Shown in pieces: positions 25,001 to 37,495 of a DNA stretch of 64,000 bases. Position 1 is the first letter of the stretch, and each line of letters starts with the position of its first letter. The notes under the pieces were generated by a model. The model did not search any database, had not been told where the DNA came from, and saw nothing but the letters and a program-made list of their open reading frames with translations. This DNA comes from Tenrec ecaudatus (taxonomy: Eukaryota; Chordata; Mammalia; Afrosoricida; Tenrecidae), in the NCBI RefSeq assembly GCF_050624435.1, contig NC_134535.1, positions 123,553,731 to 123,617,730 of the forward strand, written 5' to 3'. The translations under genes and the position numbers were made by a program.

Positions 25001-25323
25001 GTAAGAGAACATTATTCTCTTTATATTAAAGTACTAGCAAACCGATTTTATTTAATATGTTCCTTGTGAGAGTCTGATTATATTTTTACCCTTTTAACTT
25101 CTGAACCTGAGTGTTGATCTGTCTTAAAACTTTTAAACATGTCTGTGAAGGGAATTGACCTCCTTTTCCAAAGATGGGTCTCTCTGCTTATCCAATTTTC
25201 TTAAAATCAGGTCTATAAAAATATGTATGTTTCTGAATATTTTAATAAGCTGAACTGTATTTTTGACATTCCCACCACTTCTCCTGGCCTTCTTTGACAG
25301 CAGGGGTTACTGTCTTTGTGTAG

Positions 25324-25507
25324 GCAATATGTCCTATGGATCTCTTCTGTGATGCCAAGTCAGTCTACAGAAAAAGCTTGTGTCCACCTTTTAAACCTTA
25401 ACGAAACTGTATCCTTGAGTGTGGTCTTAGAATATGATGGCGTCAATACCACTATTTTTGACCAGTCTGTGAAGGAAAATAATTTCTATGCTTGTGCAAA
25501 TTTCAAG
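25324..25507 (+). CDS. OVOS: OVOS exon 2: first macroglobulin domain
   Basis: Residues 22-83. The acceptor ends tgtgtag at 25323 and the donor is gtgagg at 25508, phase 0. It contains STEKACVHLLNLNETVSL, which aligns with the TEKGCVLLSYLNETV region of A2M, and two sequons (NET, NTT). A second AG with a better pyrimidine tract at 25299-25300 would shift the frame, so I chose the downstream acceptor. Confidence 0.93.
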
Positions 25508-26189
25508 GTGAGGTGTTAAATTTGTCGTTTTAGATGAAATTTCAGAACATCGGGTGGGAGAATAAGATAATTATCTAAAATTTATTTTTAGAGAGATATG
25601 ACATGTTGGTTTATGATGAATTGTGGAATCTGGGGAGAAAAACCAAAGGCTCCTGGAGGATCAAGACTTAGATGAAAACTGTACACACTTAACAAAAATT
25701 ATAAAATATTGCCATTCTTCGGGTATAGGGTCCACCATCCCCTTTTTGAACCTTAGTGAATCTGTGTGCTTACTGCATTTGAGATGGCAGGTCTGTCTCA
25801 CACTGGGTGAAAATAGGATCTTAGGGAAGACCTGAAGGGTGGCGATGCAAGAAACAGAGAAGGAACGTGGAAGGGAAACGACAACCATAAATTTATTAGA
25901 AACTGCGGTTATGCAAAATAAAGGGTAACAAGCAATCACTGTTTCATAAAAATGGGTTCAAATTCATGAAGCATTCCATAGTTTTGATGATTGCATAACC
26001 TCACTCGATGGGATTATACAATGGAATCGACTATAATTGACATATTGGATTGTATAAGTCAATAAATCTATTATATATATTTTTAATGGGTTCACAAGGC
26101 TCTCCTCAGTTTGAGAAGATAAATTTAAAACTTATTCGTCATCTGAACACTTGAAACCTTTTCTATTCCCTGTTTTCCTGCACAACTAG

Positions 26190-26346
26190 GTCACTCAGAA
26201 ATCCTCTGAACAATTAGCTTTTGTCACATTGCTGGCGAAGGGGCAGACGCTCCACATCTTTGAGAGAAGATCTGTAGCTATCACTGCTGACGTGACTGTG
26301 ACCTTCGTGCAGACAGATAAACCTCTCTATAAGCCTGCCGAGAAGG
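26190..26346 (+). CDS. OVOS: OVOS exon 3: MG1/MG2 junction with FVQTDKP motif
   Basis: Residues 84-135 plus one base. The acceptor is caactag and the donor gtgagt, phase 1. FVQTDKPLYKP is the most conserved N-terminal signature of the family (A2M: FVQTDKSIYKPG). The usual glycine after KP is alanine here. Confidence 0.95.
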
Positions 26347-26639
26347 GTGAGTCCATGTCCATGTTTCCTTAATAAAGCTGACTACCTATAGGAACACTTC
26401 TCTGAACTGAGAGCAATTCAAACAGATGAATTGTAGCAATCGGCTGATCTTTAATGTTATAGGACCCGGGATTCTCAGAATTGTCAATGCCTAGCAACAG
26501 GTTTATATACTATAATAGGAGATAGAATAAAACTCTATGGTTTGCATGTTGAATTGAGGCTGTTTCACTTCATTGTTTACCAGTAGGGCAACTAAACTGA
26601 ACTCCTGGCTTGAGTTCAAGCCATTATAGAAAGGGAATA

Positions 26640-26985
26640 ATAAAAGTAAGTGCCTCGTTTATAGGGTTCTTGTTAGGATATAATAATCAATGTGAAATAG
26701 GGTACAGTACACAGTAATAACTCCATATCTTAATTGTTATTATTATTCATAAGAGTAGCTATAATCATTACTTTGATTATTTAAATAGAATTTTAAAATT
26801 TTGTTTATTATTATTGTGACAAGTAGAACGTAGCTGAAAGAGCACTAAGTTATATTTCAGAAGTATCTGGTTTTCCTCTTGACTCTGCTAATAATTATAG
26901 ACCTTTTTCAAGTAAATTTTAAACTTTAGAATTTAGTATCCTCATTCATAAAATTAGAGAGTTGGATCAGATCGTTTCTACAGGT
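26640..26985 (+). repeat. MIR-type ancient SINE fragments (intron 3)
   Basis: 26640-26745 fits the MIR 3' half ('gggaataataaaagtaagtg', 'atagggttcttgttagga'); 26830-26985 resembles a MIR 5' half. Both are heavily diverged. The rest of intron 3 (1.48 kb) shows nothing. Confidence 0.5.
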
Positions 26986-27823
26986 TATTATGACTTATAT
27001 TTTATGATTTGTTGAAATTTTTTAAAATAACAGGAGTAGAATTCTTTCTTAAAATAAAAACCTGTAGTGTAAATTAGGTGAAACAGAGTAAATCAGTTTT
27101 CTAGTCAAATTTTTATACACATTTTGTTTCATGTCATTGATTGCAATCACCATAACATAACATCACTTATCCCATTTCCTCTCTGTATTTACATTTACAT
27201 TTCTCCTTCTTTCCTAAGTCTTCTGAACTTTTTTCATGGGTAAATACTGCCCTTTTGTCTCTTGCCTGGCTATAATTTGTTCCATCAGGATGAGCTCATT
27301 TCTAGACCTTAAGAGGACTAAGCATTGTAGTTTTGGAGGTTTCACCATTAAGAATAGGATTCTTATAATAATATCTCCCTGAACTCTATTCTCTCACCTC
27401 ATCTTACTACAATGTTATAGTGATAATCGTAGATTTAAAGATACACTCTAACAAGGATTTTATGGAAGTCTGCTCAAATTAGTTGACTATTTGCTAATAC
27501 TAATTTATTTTTCCAGGAAAATTTTCTTTTTCTCCAAGCACACATATTTCAATTTGTCCTTTTATAGCTTAACTATGCCACCAAGGCTTAATCGGTCTCT
27601 GTGCTATTAGGATAAATATTTCCACCACTCGCGGTAGCTCTGGTAACAACAGAACACAAATGGAGCCCAAATTACATAGGGCTAAAGTCAGGGAAAGAGG
27701 AAAAGGTTGGCCAGTATTACCCAAGAGTAAGCTATTGATTTCTAGATCTATTTATACATAACCCGATGTGAGGGAGAGAGAAGTATGGATGAAAAATATT
27801 GTGCCCTTGTCTTTATCTTTTAG

Positions 27824-27876
27824 TTAATATTCGGGTTGTGACATTGGATACTAAATTCAAGCCTGTTGCAGAAGAG
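27824..27876 (+). CDS. OVOS: OVOS exon 4: second macroglobulin domain
   Basis: Residues 136-153, 53 nt, acceptor ttttag, donor gtgagc, phase 0. It reads VNIRVVTLDTKFKPVAEE and matches the A2M segment VKFRVVSMDENFHPLNE in length and position. Confidence 0.92.
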
Positions 27877-28344
27877 GTGAGCTCAATTGTTTCTAATGTT
27901 ACCATGGAATTTAAACATCTTAACTCAATAAATCCACTACTACAAAGAAGGTCTTCAGGAATTCTGGAAATTTGGGAATAATTTATGACATGGAGTACAA
28001 CATAAATTCAACTCATCTCAAATTTAAATGCAATGTGTTTATTTATAGTGGGTTGATTTATACACCTTTAAGCCTTTTCGTCACATGTGGAGAAAATCTA
28101 TGTAAAGGAGTTTACTTTCCATGTTCCAGATGATATTTAAGATCTCTGTCACATTTTAGGTTTTTTTGATGATTTTAGATTTAAAAAAAAAAAGTTGTCC
28201 TTTGATAGAGTAAGAGCTAAGTTTCAACACTTAAGAAAGCATATCATTTTGTTGGTGTTGTAGAGTGTTTGGGTATGGTTTTCTTCATATGAAACCCTAG
28301 ATAGATAAATCCATAGAGATATTACCTAGATTAACAGTTCTTTA

Positions 28345-28520
28345 GGGTTCTGGCAGAGGAAGTTGGGGAGTAATGAAGAGAAAATTATAATGGGCACAAG
28401 AATGAAGAAAATGTTCTAAAGTTGACTTTGGTCAGGAGTACACAACTCTTTTTAAAAGTATTTAAACCATTGAATTGTATAGTTCATGAACTATATGCCA
28501 ATAAATCTATTTTTAAGAAG
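28345..28520 (+). repeat. Old L1 3' end (intron 4)
   Basis: 'accattgaattgtatagttc' followed by 'atgccaataaatctatttt' matches the common 3' UTR end of L1M elements. Confidence 0.6.
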
Positions 28521-28573
28521 TAAATCATATAACCTTCATTACAGTATTAATCTGTATTTTTCTTCCCTTTCAG

Positions 28574-28594
28574 TATCCTTTAATCACACTTCAG
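28574..28594 (+). CDS. OVOS: OVOS exon 5: 21-nt micro-exon
   Basis: Residues 154-160, YPLITLQ, matching the A2M micro-exon LIPLVYIQ region. The acceptor cttttcag and donor gtaaga are both strong, and the frame is kept. The exon is too short to show up as an open reading frame and is placed by homology and phase. Confidence 0.88.
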
Positions 28595-28939
28595 GTAAGA
28601 GTGTTCTTTTTATATGTCAATTACTTTGTAAAATTCAGATAAATAAAAATGTAAGTCTAATGTTCATTAGGCATAATCAGAAGTCAGTATAATGGAAATG
28701 TGGGGTAGCTGGATAATATCACTGGATTTATTGGACCAGGATCATGTGCTCTACAATCAGGCCCCATATGCTGAAATCAAACAAAGGAAAGGAGGTGCCA
28801 TCAGCAGCCACTAGTTCTTACACGGGGAATTTCTTGTTTAGTAGCTTCTATATGCAATCTGTGACTCCTGACCTGCGTACATAGAGATCCAGTGAAAAAT
28901 AGTGTCAACCTGGTTGAATCTTTATTAGAGCAAGTATCT

Positions 28940-29030
28940 ACTGGTGTCCAGTCTCAGAGACCCTACGGCACAGTTCCACTTCGTAGGGTTGCTCAGAGTC
29001 AGAACAGACTCTATGGCCGTGTGTAAGTGG
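28940..29030 (+). repeat. AfroSINE-type SINE, 3' fragment (intron 5)
   Basis: 'cagtctcagagaccctacgg' and 'gtagggttgctcagagtcag' are the SINE tail in sense. Confidence 0.6.
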
Positions 29031-29376
29031 GAGCGCCTCTTGGTGTGTGCTCAGCCTCCTTTGCGAAGCCTAACTCTAGAGTGTGCACGTGGAGCTTTTA
29101 GTTGATTCTGTATGCAACTCTGCTTCAGAAAGAGAAAAATAAAAGTATTAGTGATAAGTTATTTTTTCTTATCGTTCAGGCTTTAGAAAATATGCTGTAA
29201 AATTGAATTCGCATACATTAACAAAGATATACTGTTCTTCTGATCTGAGATAATTAATTCAATAAAACGTTAGGGCTTTCTTATTTCTATTAACAACACA
29301 AAGGACCTGTAGTGAAGAAGGAAAATATTGCACTCATCATACAACTTCTGACTGTTATTATATCTTTATTTTCTAG

Positions 29377-29545
29377 AATCCTCAAAGCAATAGGATCTTC
29401 CAGTGGCAGAATGTGACTTCCTTCCAAAATATTACCCAGCTTTTATTCCAGTTGATTTCAGAACCAATTCTTGGAAAATACTTGATTACTGTGGAAAAAA
29501 AATCAGGAAAGACAGTGACACACCCCTTTACTGTTGAGAAATACG
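29377..29545 (+). CDS. OVOS: OVOS exon 6: second macroglobulin domain
   Basis: Residues 161-216 plus one base. Acceptor ttttctag, donor gtaagc, phase 1. It begins NPQSNRIFQWQNVTSF and ends with HPFTVEKY, the ovostatin counterpart of the A2M segments DPKGNRIAQWQ and HPFTVEEF. Sequons NVT and NIT are present. Confidence 0.95.
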
Positions 29546-30027
29546 GTAAGCAATCCCTCTGTATGGCTGTACTGCACAGATAGAAGTTGGAAAGACCCAA
29601 CAACACTGCTTTTATGCGAGATTTAGACAAACGTATATAAGGCTGAATTTATTTCCCTGCCTTCTTTTTTTCTTATGTTTTGTCATTTCCTCTTTTTTCT
29701 TCTTAACTACTGACAGATATGTTTAGTCTGATGCCTGACTTATCTTCTAAGAAAGAGTCCATTTGCTAGTTTCAAGACAATCTTCTAGGCAGCATCACAA
29801 CAGATAAAATCAGAAACAAAGAGACTAAGAAAGTCTTCTATGGAAAATCATTAAGTACTGTGGTAAATTGGTGCCACCAAGAAAGCAGGGCAATTGAAAC
29901 TTGGCCTACACAGATCTCTTCACGGGAAACATTGTAAATGTAGACATGTTTATCTATAGGAGTGAAATTAAACTTTGTATACTAGTAATTGTGAGGGTTA
30001 AAGTAAGCATATTTTAATTTTTCACAG

Positions 30028-30112
30028 TTTTGCCCAAGTTTGAAGTTAAGATCAACGCACCCAAATCACTGACTATTTCTGATAATGAATTCCCGGCGAC
30101 TGTATGTGCTAA
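30028..30112 (+). CDS. OVOS: OVOS exon 7: third macroglobulin domain
   Basis: Residues 217-244 plus two bases, 85 nt, acceptor ttcacag, donor gtgagt, phase 2. VLPKFEVKINAPKSLTI is the family's LPKFEV signature followed by the strand leading to VCAKY. Confidence 0.95.
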
Positions 30113-31319
30113 GTGAGTATATATTATAAAGGGGATTGTCCCCATAGGTTGATATAAAGCTCAAAGAAAATGAGAAATGAAATTACTCGTGCAAACTTAA
30201 TTGCATACTTCTACACTGAATAATAAGTACATAATACATTGAGAACTAATGAGTTCCCATTGTAGACACTGAAAAATATTAAGGAAAACATAAAAATGCA
30301 ACTTTGTTTTTGCCATTAACACCGTGATTTGTTTTCCTCTGATCTTGTGATGGCAAACAACAACAATAATGTTTGATGAATAGTTCCCATTCATAGATAA
30401 CCTGTGCTAAAAATGATGGGGTAACCAATAGGCTTTAAGGAATTCTGGACCTATGAAAGACTGCACTGGAAAAATCCTACACAAAGCCAGGAATTTTCAC
30501 TACAATTAACAGCACTAATTATGTACCTGCCCAATGACGTGTTAGAAAAGTAGAACAAATGGATGGAAAGGGTCAAAATAAGTCTTGCTAAGCTTAATGT
30601 CAACATGGGATTGGTTGTGCCTTAATATATTTTATTATAGTCTATTATTTAGACTTCTTGAATCTTTTTCTATCATTGCATTCAGATTGAATGCAATTAT
30701 AAGTAATAAATAAGTATTTATTTAGTAATAAATAGCTATTTTAAGTAATAAATAGGTACCAGCAATAAGAAGGTCCTGCAACGGGACCAGACATCTGAGG
30801 CAGGAGCAATTCTTGTTACAAGATTGTTCCTAAGCATCACGAATGAAATCAGTATGTCTAAAGCTATCATCAGCTTGCTTTCCTCAAATTACATTCTTAT
30901 AATATCATATATGCTCTTTGTACTACATCCTTTGGGAGAAAGAGTGGAACAGCTTGAGAACACAGTATCAAGTTAGACCATGTTCGCAAACAGCCGCAAA
31001 GATGAACTGGGCTTTTAAGAAGGAAGAAAATTATCCATTGACAAAGGGACTGTGTGAGTCTCCCCAGACAGCTTTTCAAATAAGAAACAAAGGTAGATTT
31101 CTTACTCTGTCCTGCATGAAGATTTGAGTCATAGACATGCATTCGCTGTAGATAATAGGAGGGATACATGTTTACTTCAGAAATAAAAAAGAGAAATCCG
31201 TGAGCAAAATATTTAAGTCTTACCTATATTTTATTTGTAATTAACATTCACATGAATGGATAATTTTAGTGGTTGTCTCCTATTCTCAAAATCATTAGGA
31301 ATTTTTTAATAAAGGGGTA

Positions 31320-31490
31320 AATAGTTTATTGAGGTAGAAAAAATCATAGGTTGTGGAATCCGACAGTTTGAATCTGAATTTCACAGCTTAAAAATAGGGT
31401 ACTTGATCTCAATTGACTTATTTGTAAAATGTCATATGTCATAACATACTTCAATTTCAGGAACACTGGGGAAAATAGGTGAGATGATGT
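31320..31490 (+). repeat. MIR-like fragment (intron 7)
   Basis: 'tgtggaatccgacagtttga' followed by 'ttgacttatttgtaaaatg' fits a worn MIR. Confidence 0.4.
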
Positions 31491-31509
31491 ATGGAAACAC
31501 CTGATATAT

Positions 31510-31760
31510 ATACCAAATGAACCCAAAATCGTCGCCATCAAGTCGAGTCTGACTCTTGACTCAAACAAGAGCAGAGGCGCTCAGAGTGCGCATTGCCCTG
31601 GTGGTGGTGCGGGCGGGGCATTGCGTTGCTAACCGCAGCTGCTCCCCAGGAGAAAGAGGAGGCTCTCTGCTCTCATAAAGACGGGCACTTTCAGAGGCCC
31701 AATAGGGTCACCATGCGCGGGAACCGAGGGCAGGTTGGCAGCAGGTTTCAAGCTGTGAAA
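31510..31760. repeat. AfroSINE-type SINE, rearranged (intron 7)
   Basis: An antisense tail ('gtcgccatcaagtcgagtct') is followed by a sense SINE body with head 'gccctggtggtggtgcggg' and 'ttgctaaccgcagctgctcc'. Two copies were probably joined. Confidence 0.6.
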
Positions 31761-32395
31761 CAATAAATGCCTGTTGGTTAAAACCACCCACTCTGATAAT
31801 TGTGTTACAGCCATACTATAGAAGGAAGACAGACATGCGTGCATTTAAGGAAAATATTACATTTATGTTAACTGCACCACCTCCCCTGCTGGGTTATACT
31901 TTTGGTTAATTTGGTTCATTTATATTCAGCTTATTCAAATCCCACATTTTATATTTATTGGAGGTAAAATATCAAAACATATATAAAATAGATTAACCCT
32001 GAAGTATTCCAAGATTTAGGAATTATCCATTTTTAGATTATATATATCTATGATTATATAAGGGAAAGTATAGCAATCCATGTTTCTAATATTGCTATAA
32101 TATTTCAATGTAATTTTAAAAACTCATTCTAATGATTGTGTGTCATGCAGTAAAGTTTTGGGTTATTTGAGAGTCACCACTATTTTAAGTGTCATTAATA
32201 AATAAGAGCAGGTCAAGTACTCCGTTTTACCTAGATTCTGTGGGGAGATAGTACCAATCAATGAGGGTTCCTAATGGAATTTGCTACGTCACAGTACTCA
32301 TCATTTACAGATATCAAATAATCTGCCGAAGAAGATTGTAAAATATTGCTATGAGATTGTCCACCCATAATCAAAAGTATGCTCTCCCCTACTAG

Positions 32396-32513
32396 GTATA
32401 CCTATGGCCAACCTGTGCCAGGAAAAGTTCACATTCAAGTATGCAGGCAGTTTTATTCCAGGGGAAACTGTGAAGAAAACAACAATGAAATCTGTGAGCA
32501 GTTCACTGCACAG
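32396..32513 (+). CDS. OVOS: OVOS exon 8: third macroglobulin domain
   Basis: Residues 245-284. Acceptor cctactag, donor gtacag, phase 0. KYTYGQPVPGKVHIQVCRQF corresponds to YTYGKPVPGHVTVSICRKY of A2M. Three cysteines (VCR, GNCEE, EICEQ) fit the family disulphide pattern. Confidence 0.95.
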
Positions 32514-32699
32514 GTACAGGCCATGAACTTTACTCTGAGAAGTCTTCATCCATGTCACTTTCTTTCTTTGCATTCATCTGAGAGACATAGCAATGCCCCT
32601 GCTTTCATTTTGTGATCAATGGAGGCTGTCATTAGCTAGAATAAAGGAAGAGGAGAAAGTGCAGTGTCTAACACGGATCTCTTTCTCCTCGAATTCCCA

Positions 32700-32780
32700 A
32701 AGCAAGCCACCAGCCTTGAGGTTAGCAGTCCGCGGCTTGCCCCAAAGCACCATCAGAGCCATCCCCCCCCCCCCCACCAG
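32700..32780 (-). repeat. AfroSINE-type head fragment plus poly(C) (intron 8)
   Basis: 'cttgaggttagcagtccg' is the antisense tRNA-derived part; a run of 13 C follows at 32764-32776. Confidence 0.5.
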
Positions 32781-33369
32781 ACCAGGTAAATTGCATTGCC
32801 TCTATAGAGTCACGGGGTTTAGAATTGTAAAGATCTCATCAGTCTCCCTGTTTCAGACACTGGGGACTTCCCGCTATTGTTTTGCACATTCATAAGCCTT
32901 ACAACCGGAGCAGATTATGTAATACGCAAGATAGGCACAGGTTTATATGTATCACTTCTTAATCTCGAAGAAAGACTTGCACGTGGAATTTACCACATCC
33001 CAGATGGTGCTTATTTTGCTTACGGAATACTTTGTCCCATTCAGAAACTGTAGCTGTTAGGAGGCTTTAATTCCATGGGAAGGTGCTGTGGGTTGAGGAA
33101 AAAGACAGACATTAACCAGATCTTAAATTTAGACGTGGTGAGAAAGGTAAAATTGTTCACTAAAGATTTGCCATCACAAGTAATCTCATGCATACATCAC
33201 TCATTGGATAAACCAACACCAGATACTGCCAACCAGGTAACAGAGAATTGGTCTTGTGAAAGCAGTTCATTTACAAACATTTATAATTCACACAGTCAAC
33301 TTTTATTAATTTAAATTTGCAGTTGATATTTAAGCCACCATTTCTTATGATCAGTTAGGACCCTTGTTA

Positions 33370-33760
33370 GGAATGGTTGTCATCCAGTGCATTGTGACTT
33401 GTGGTGACCCCAGGAGCCGGGTGGTGTCACATGTTGGGCTGCTTTCCCCAAGGTCAGCAGTTTGAAATCACCAGCTGCTCTTTGGGAGAAAGGTGAGTCT
33501 ACTCCCATCAAAAGTTAAAGTTCAGTGAAACCCACAGGGCAATTCAACCTTGTTCCATAGGATTCACTAAGAATCAATGGCAATGAGTTGGGTTTTTCGA
33601 AGTGTGCAAAGCAGAACTGCTCCGTAGGATTTTCAGGGCCGTGACCTACCACCAAACCTGTCTTCCAAAGTGCCTTTGGGTGGATTTTATCTCCTGGCCT
33701 TTTGCCTGTAAATGAGTGCTTAAACTAATGCACTACCAAGGGACTCCCTGCAGCATCTTA
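33370..33760. repeat. Two adjacent AfroSINE-type SINEs, sense then antisense (intron 8)
   Basis: 33400-33597 is sense ('gttgggctgctttcccca', 'aaggtcagcagtttgaaatc', 'aatggcaatgagttgggttt'). 33600-33760 is antisense ('gcagaactgctccgtaggat'). Confidence 0.65.
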
Positions 33761-34779
33761 ATGCTCATGTTGCATTTTTGCTCTTAGTTGGTGAACAACC
33801 CTGCCTTTTGGTTGGATGTCTTTGACATTCAAATGTGTAATTTAAGTGTACCTCATAGTTAATAGTTTAAGCCTGATAATCCTGAAGTTCCTCGCCAAAT
33901 TAGGTGACATTCTTTAAGGCAATAGCACATGATTGGATAAAGACAGAATTATTTTCTCTAAAATAAAAAAAAAAAGCAGACTAAGAAAAGTTGAATGCAA
34001 ATCTGCCGTATCACAGTATATTATTCCACTGGATGGTTGATGGTCACAATGTAATTGAGTCAACCATTTTACCTATGAATGGATGTTCACTCAGCTTGAG
34101 TTTTATTCTCCCCTCCCCTTGTGTGACAAACAATAGTAAAAAATTGATACAGCGATCTTCCTGTAGGACAGCTTAGACTCATTTGAAATAGAGTACTTGC
34201 AATAAGTTTCTTGAGCTGAAGGACAGTTGGGGAGATAGAAGATAGATAGATGATACATAGATAGATGAAACCATATATGATTTTAACATTAAGCATTGTT
34301 AGCACATGACCATGCAAAATTTTCTAAGTACTCAAACTCCTCTCATCGATGCCGGGGAGTCTCCAGGGGAGAATACCCTGTTTACTAATGATCCCACGTG
34401 CCTTTCAACTGCTCCTATTCTGGTCAGTGAAGCAAACCAGGGACAGACCTGAGGTTTTATAATTTGGCAGTGTTAGCACGGTACTCAGAACAGGAAAAGT
34501 GACGGATTAAAGACCCGCATTCTCTCAGGAGGTTGACGTGTGAGATTGGTCTATTGGCAGGATTGTGGGGGAAAAGAACACATGCCCCAAATGCCATGTT
34601 GGAGCAAGTCTTTCTCTTCTGATTGGTATACCTCATCAAAAGGAAGTCGAAGAGTTTTCTGTTTTGGTTTCTTTCGTGTTGAAATATTTTCACTGCCCTG
34701 AGCACATTATTTAATCCTTCCGTTCTTGTGAACACCTGAGTCTGTAATGTGTTTCTTATCATGAACTTGAGGTTTTTTT

Positions 34780-35120
34780 AAAACATTTTATCAGGGGCTC
34801 ATATAACTCTTATCACAATCCATACATACATCAATTGTGTAAAGCACATCTGTACATCCTTTGCCCTCATCATTTTCAAAGCATTTGCTCTCCACTTAAG
34901 CCCTTGGCATCAGGTCCTCTTTTTTCCCCTCCCTCTCCACTGCCCCCTCCCTCATGAGCCCTTGATAATTTATAAATTATTTTTTGTCATATCTTGCCCT
35001 GTCCAGCATCTACTTTCACCTCTTTTCTGTTGTCTGTCCCCCAGGGAGGAGGTCACATGTAGATCCTTGTAATCGGTTCCCTCTTTCCAACCCACTCACC
35101 CTCTACCCTCCCAATATCTA
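34780..35120 (-). repeat. ORF-less long repeat family, copy F, 3' fragment, antisense (intron 8)
   Basis: Inverted 3' end 'atcaggggctcatataactc' to 'cccttggcatcaggtcctct' and the pyrimidine tract; truncated near 35118. Confidence 0.75.
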
Positions 35121-35404
35121 AGCCAGCTCATCCACGTTTGATGATTTCCTTGGCCAGTCGGTGTAAGGCCCTAACATGTGAGGCCTTAGACACCCTCCAA
35201 TCTTGGCTAGCTAAGTTTCTAGTGTGTAGGTTTTCCTGTTCCAACTGGTTTCGAATACAGTAAATCTTATTCCTTTTATTTTCATCGGTGAGTGCTACAA
35301 ACAGTTGCCATGTGTTCTTGCTAACAGCAAAAACAGAAAAATCAGTCCAAGTACACTTAGAAGCATGTTGGAAGAAAAGCCTGGTTTTTCTGTATCTGAA
35401 ATCC

Positions 35405-35612
35405 AAAACCAAGCCAACGTCACTGCCAGGGAATCGATGCAAAGTCATAGTGACCCTATAGGGCAGAGTGGAACTGGTAGGTGACTTTCTGAGACTGTCA
35501 CTGTTTACGGAGTACAACACCCCATCTTTCTCCTTTGGAGTGGCTGGTGGGTTTGAACTGCTTACTTTTAAGATCACAATCCAAGGAGTAACCACTACAT
35601 CACCAGGGTTCC
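35405..35612 (-). repeat. AfroSINE-type SINE (intron 8)
   Basis: Near-complete antisense copy: 'gtgaccctatagggcagagt', 'gctggtgggtttgaactgct', head 'ccactacatcaccagggttc'. A 200-residue minus-strand reading frame runs through this and its neighbours and is chance. Confidence 0.8.
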
Positions 35613-35629
35613 CTAAATCGAGAGAGAGA

Positions 35630-35830
35630 GAGCAACTCTGGATGAATAGTTGCTTAAGGCAATGCCAAGGGAGGTGGGGATGAAATGAGGAGCTAATAGC
35701 AATGAGTACAAGGAAGGAAAAAAGTTCCAAAATTGATTATGATAATGATTGTACAACTCTTTGTGACACACTTTAACTACTGAATTGTATGATATGTGGA
35801 TTAGATGCCAACAAAACTGTTTTTAAAATA
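35630..35830 (+). repeat. Old L1 3' end (intron 8)
   Basis: 'gattatgataatgattgtac', 'actgaattgtatgatatgtg' and 'atgccaacaaaactgttttt' are L1M 3' UTR words. Confidence 0.7.
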
Positions 35831-36094
35831 TCAGATTGATATTTAAATAGCATATTGATACCCTTAGGGAGCACTACCATTCCTACTGTATGAATCAAGC
35901 ACACTTGGAGTTTTACATTTTCCATTAGGCACAGTTTAACACCATACATTTTTGATACAGGACATTACGCAAATGTCCAGATTTTTATTGATTTTCCTTC
36001 TACTTTCTCTTTAAGAATTACTGGAAAACATTTAAAATTAATTCTAAAGTAACTCAATTTTCTCTGATAGCTTTTTTATCATTCATTTTAAATT

Positions 36095-36290
36095 TGGTCT
36101 AGAGTCAGGATGCCTAAGAACTGTATAATCTTTTAGTTGTATGAGCTTGGGCAAGTTAAACAATGTGCCTGGTTCAGTTTATTCATAGAATGGGGATAAT
36201 AACAGTACCCGGCTCCTATAGTACACTCGAGAATAAGATGAATGTATGTATCTTCTCTTCAATTTACCTAATAAATTCAGTGATACACAT
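36095..36290 (+). repeat. MIR SINE (intron 8)
   Basis: 'gagcttgggcaagttaaaca', 'cagtttattcatagaatggg' and 'gataataacagtacc' form the MIR core. Confidence 0.75.
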
Positions 36291-36839
36291 GTGAAAGGTG
36301 TTTCTCCTCCATCTGGTCTTCTGTCCTTTGTAGGGATTATAAATATAAGCTACAGAGATTTAATTATCATTTGTCTTCTATAGTCATTTTTGACCTACTT
36401 TGAAATCCTGCCACTTTCTCTGTTATTTTTAGTGGAGGATGAACTTATTGGACCTGTGTTCCATACAACTGAGGCAATATTCCCAGTGATGTGGCTCAGT
36501 AATAATGGTCTTAAAATTTTACTCCTTTAAAACATTAAGCTCCATTGTTAGCCTATAATCTAGTCCCTTCTACACAGTTCCCAGAGGACTTCCTTGAAAA
36601 TCACGACATGACATATGGATTACTCTCTTCTTTCTACTGCCACCTCCCTTTTCCCTTCTCTTCCCCCCCTGATTTTCCTTCAATCGTTTGGTCATTTTTC
36701 AAAAGCCTGTGAGGACTAGTCACAGGGCAGGCATGAGGAAGGCTGGAAGGTGAGCATTACCTATGTGTGCAAAGCACCTATCATTTTTAAAGACTCTTGG
36801 ATCCCAATTTTTTCAATATACTTTCTCTTTATTTTTCAG

Positions 36840-36951
36840 TTGGTAAATGGGTGTGCTTCTCAAGTGGTCAATACAAAAGCCTTCCAACTCTACCAGTATG
36901 GATTTTTTATGTCATTTTCTATCAAGGCAGCTGTTACGGAATTTGGAACAG
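36840..36951 (+). CDS. OVOS: OVOS exon 9: third macroglobulin domain, end
   Basis: Residues 285-321 plus one base. Acceptor tttttcag, donor gtaatg, phase 1. It starts LVNGCASQVVNTKAFQL, with the conserved GC pair that A2M has in HGCITQQVKTKVFQL. Confidence 0.93.
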
Positions 36952-37264
36952 GTAATGATCTTACTTTAAGGGTAAGTTGGTTATAAAGGGCAGTTTTAAT
37001 GGCAATCACTTTCTTGCTCAGTATACCCCAATGAAGTACATTTGACAAGAGATCAACCTGAGGATTTCTTTTGATTTTGATTCTCTTACTACTATTTAAA
37101 ATCATTCTATTGTAGGCATGTTACATGTTTATTTCTTCTTCTTTGCCCGTATCGGTCAGACAAATAGAGAGTACACTCTGAAATAGTACAACTGAGCTAA
37201 TAAATAGTGGCATGTAGAGCATCTCATTGTAACGGAGTGTTAATCAATTGATAAGCAATTGCCC

Positions 37265-37495
37265 AGCAGTGGGTCAACAAATACTCCTCCCGTTGTTGCC
37301 AAGTGGACTCCAAATGTGTCAGAGTGGAACTGTGCTCCCTAAGTCGTCACTTGGCTGAGTTTTTAGAAGTCAATGTCCAGGCCTTCCTTCTGAGGACTCT
37401 CAGGGGAGGGGAGTATGGATAGGGGGTGCTCCTAACCTCCCACCTTTTAGAGTGACTGAAAGCTTTAACCATGTGCACCATGCAAGGACCCCCAG
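37265..37495 (-). repeat. AfroSINE-type SINE, diverged (intron 9)
   Basis: 'ttgccaagtggactccaaat', 'agagtggaactgtgctcc' and 'gcaccatgcaaggacccc' in antisense. The remainder of intron 9 shows nothing. Confidence 0.55.

Noticed and set aside
35128..35730. 200-residue minus-strand reading frame
   Set aside because: It runs across the end of a long-repeat fragment, a SINE and an L1 3' end. No domain and no splice context.
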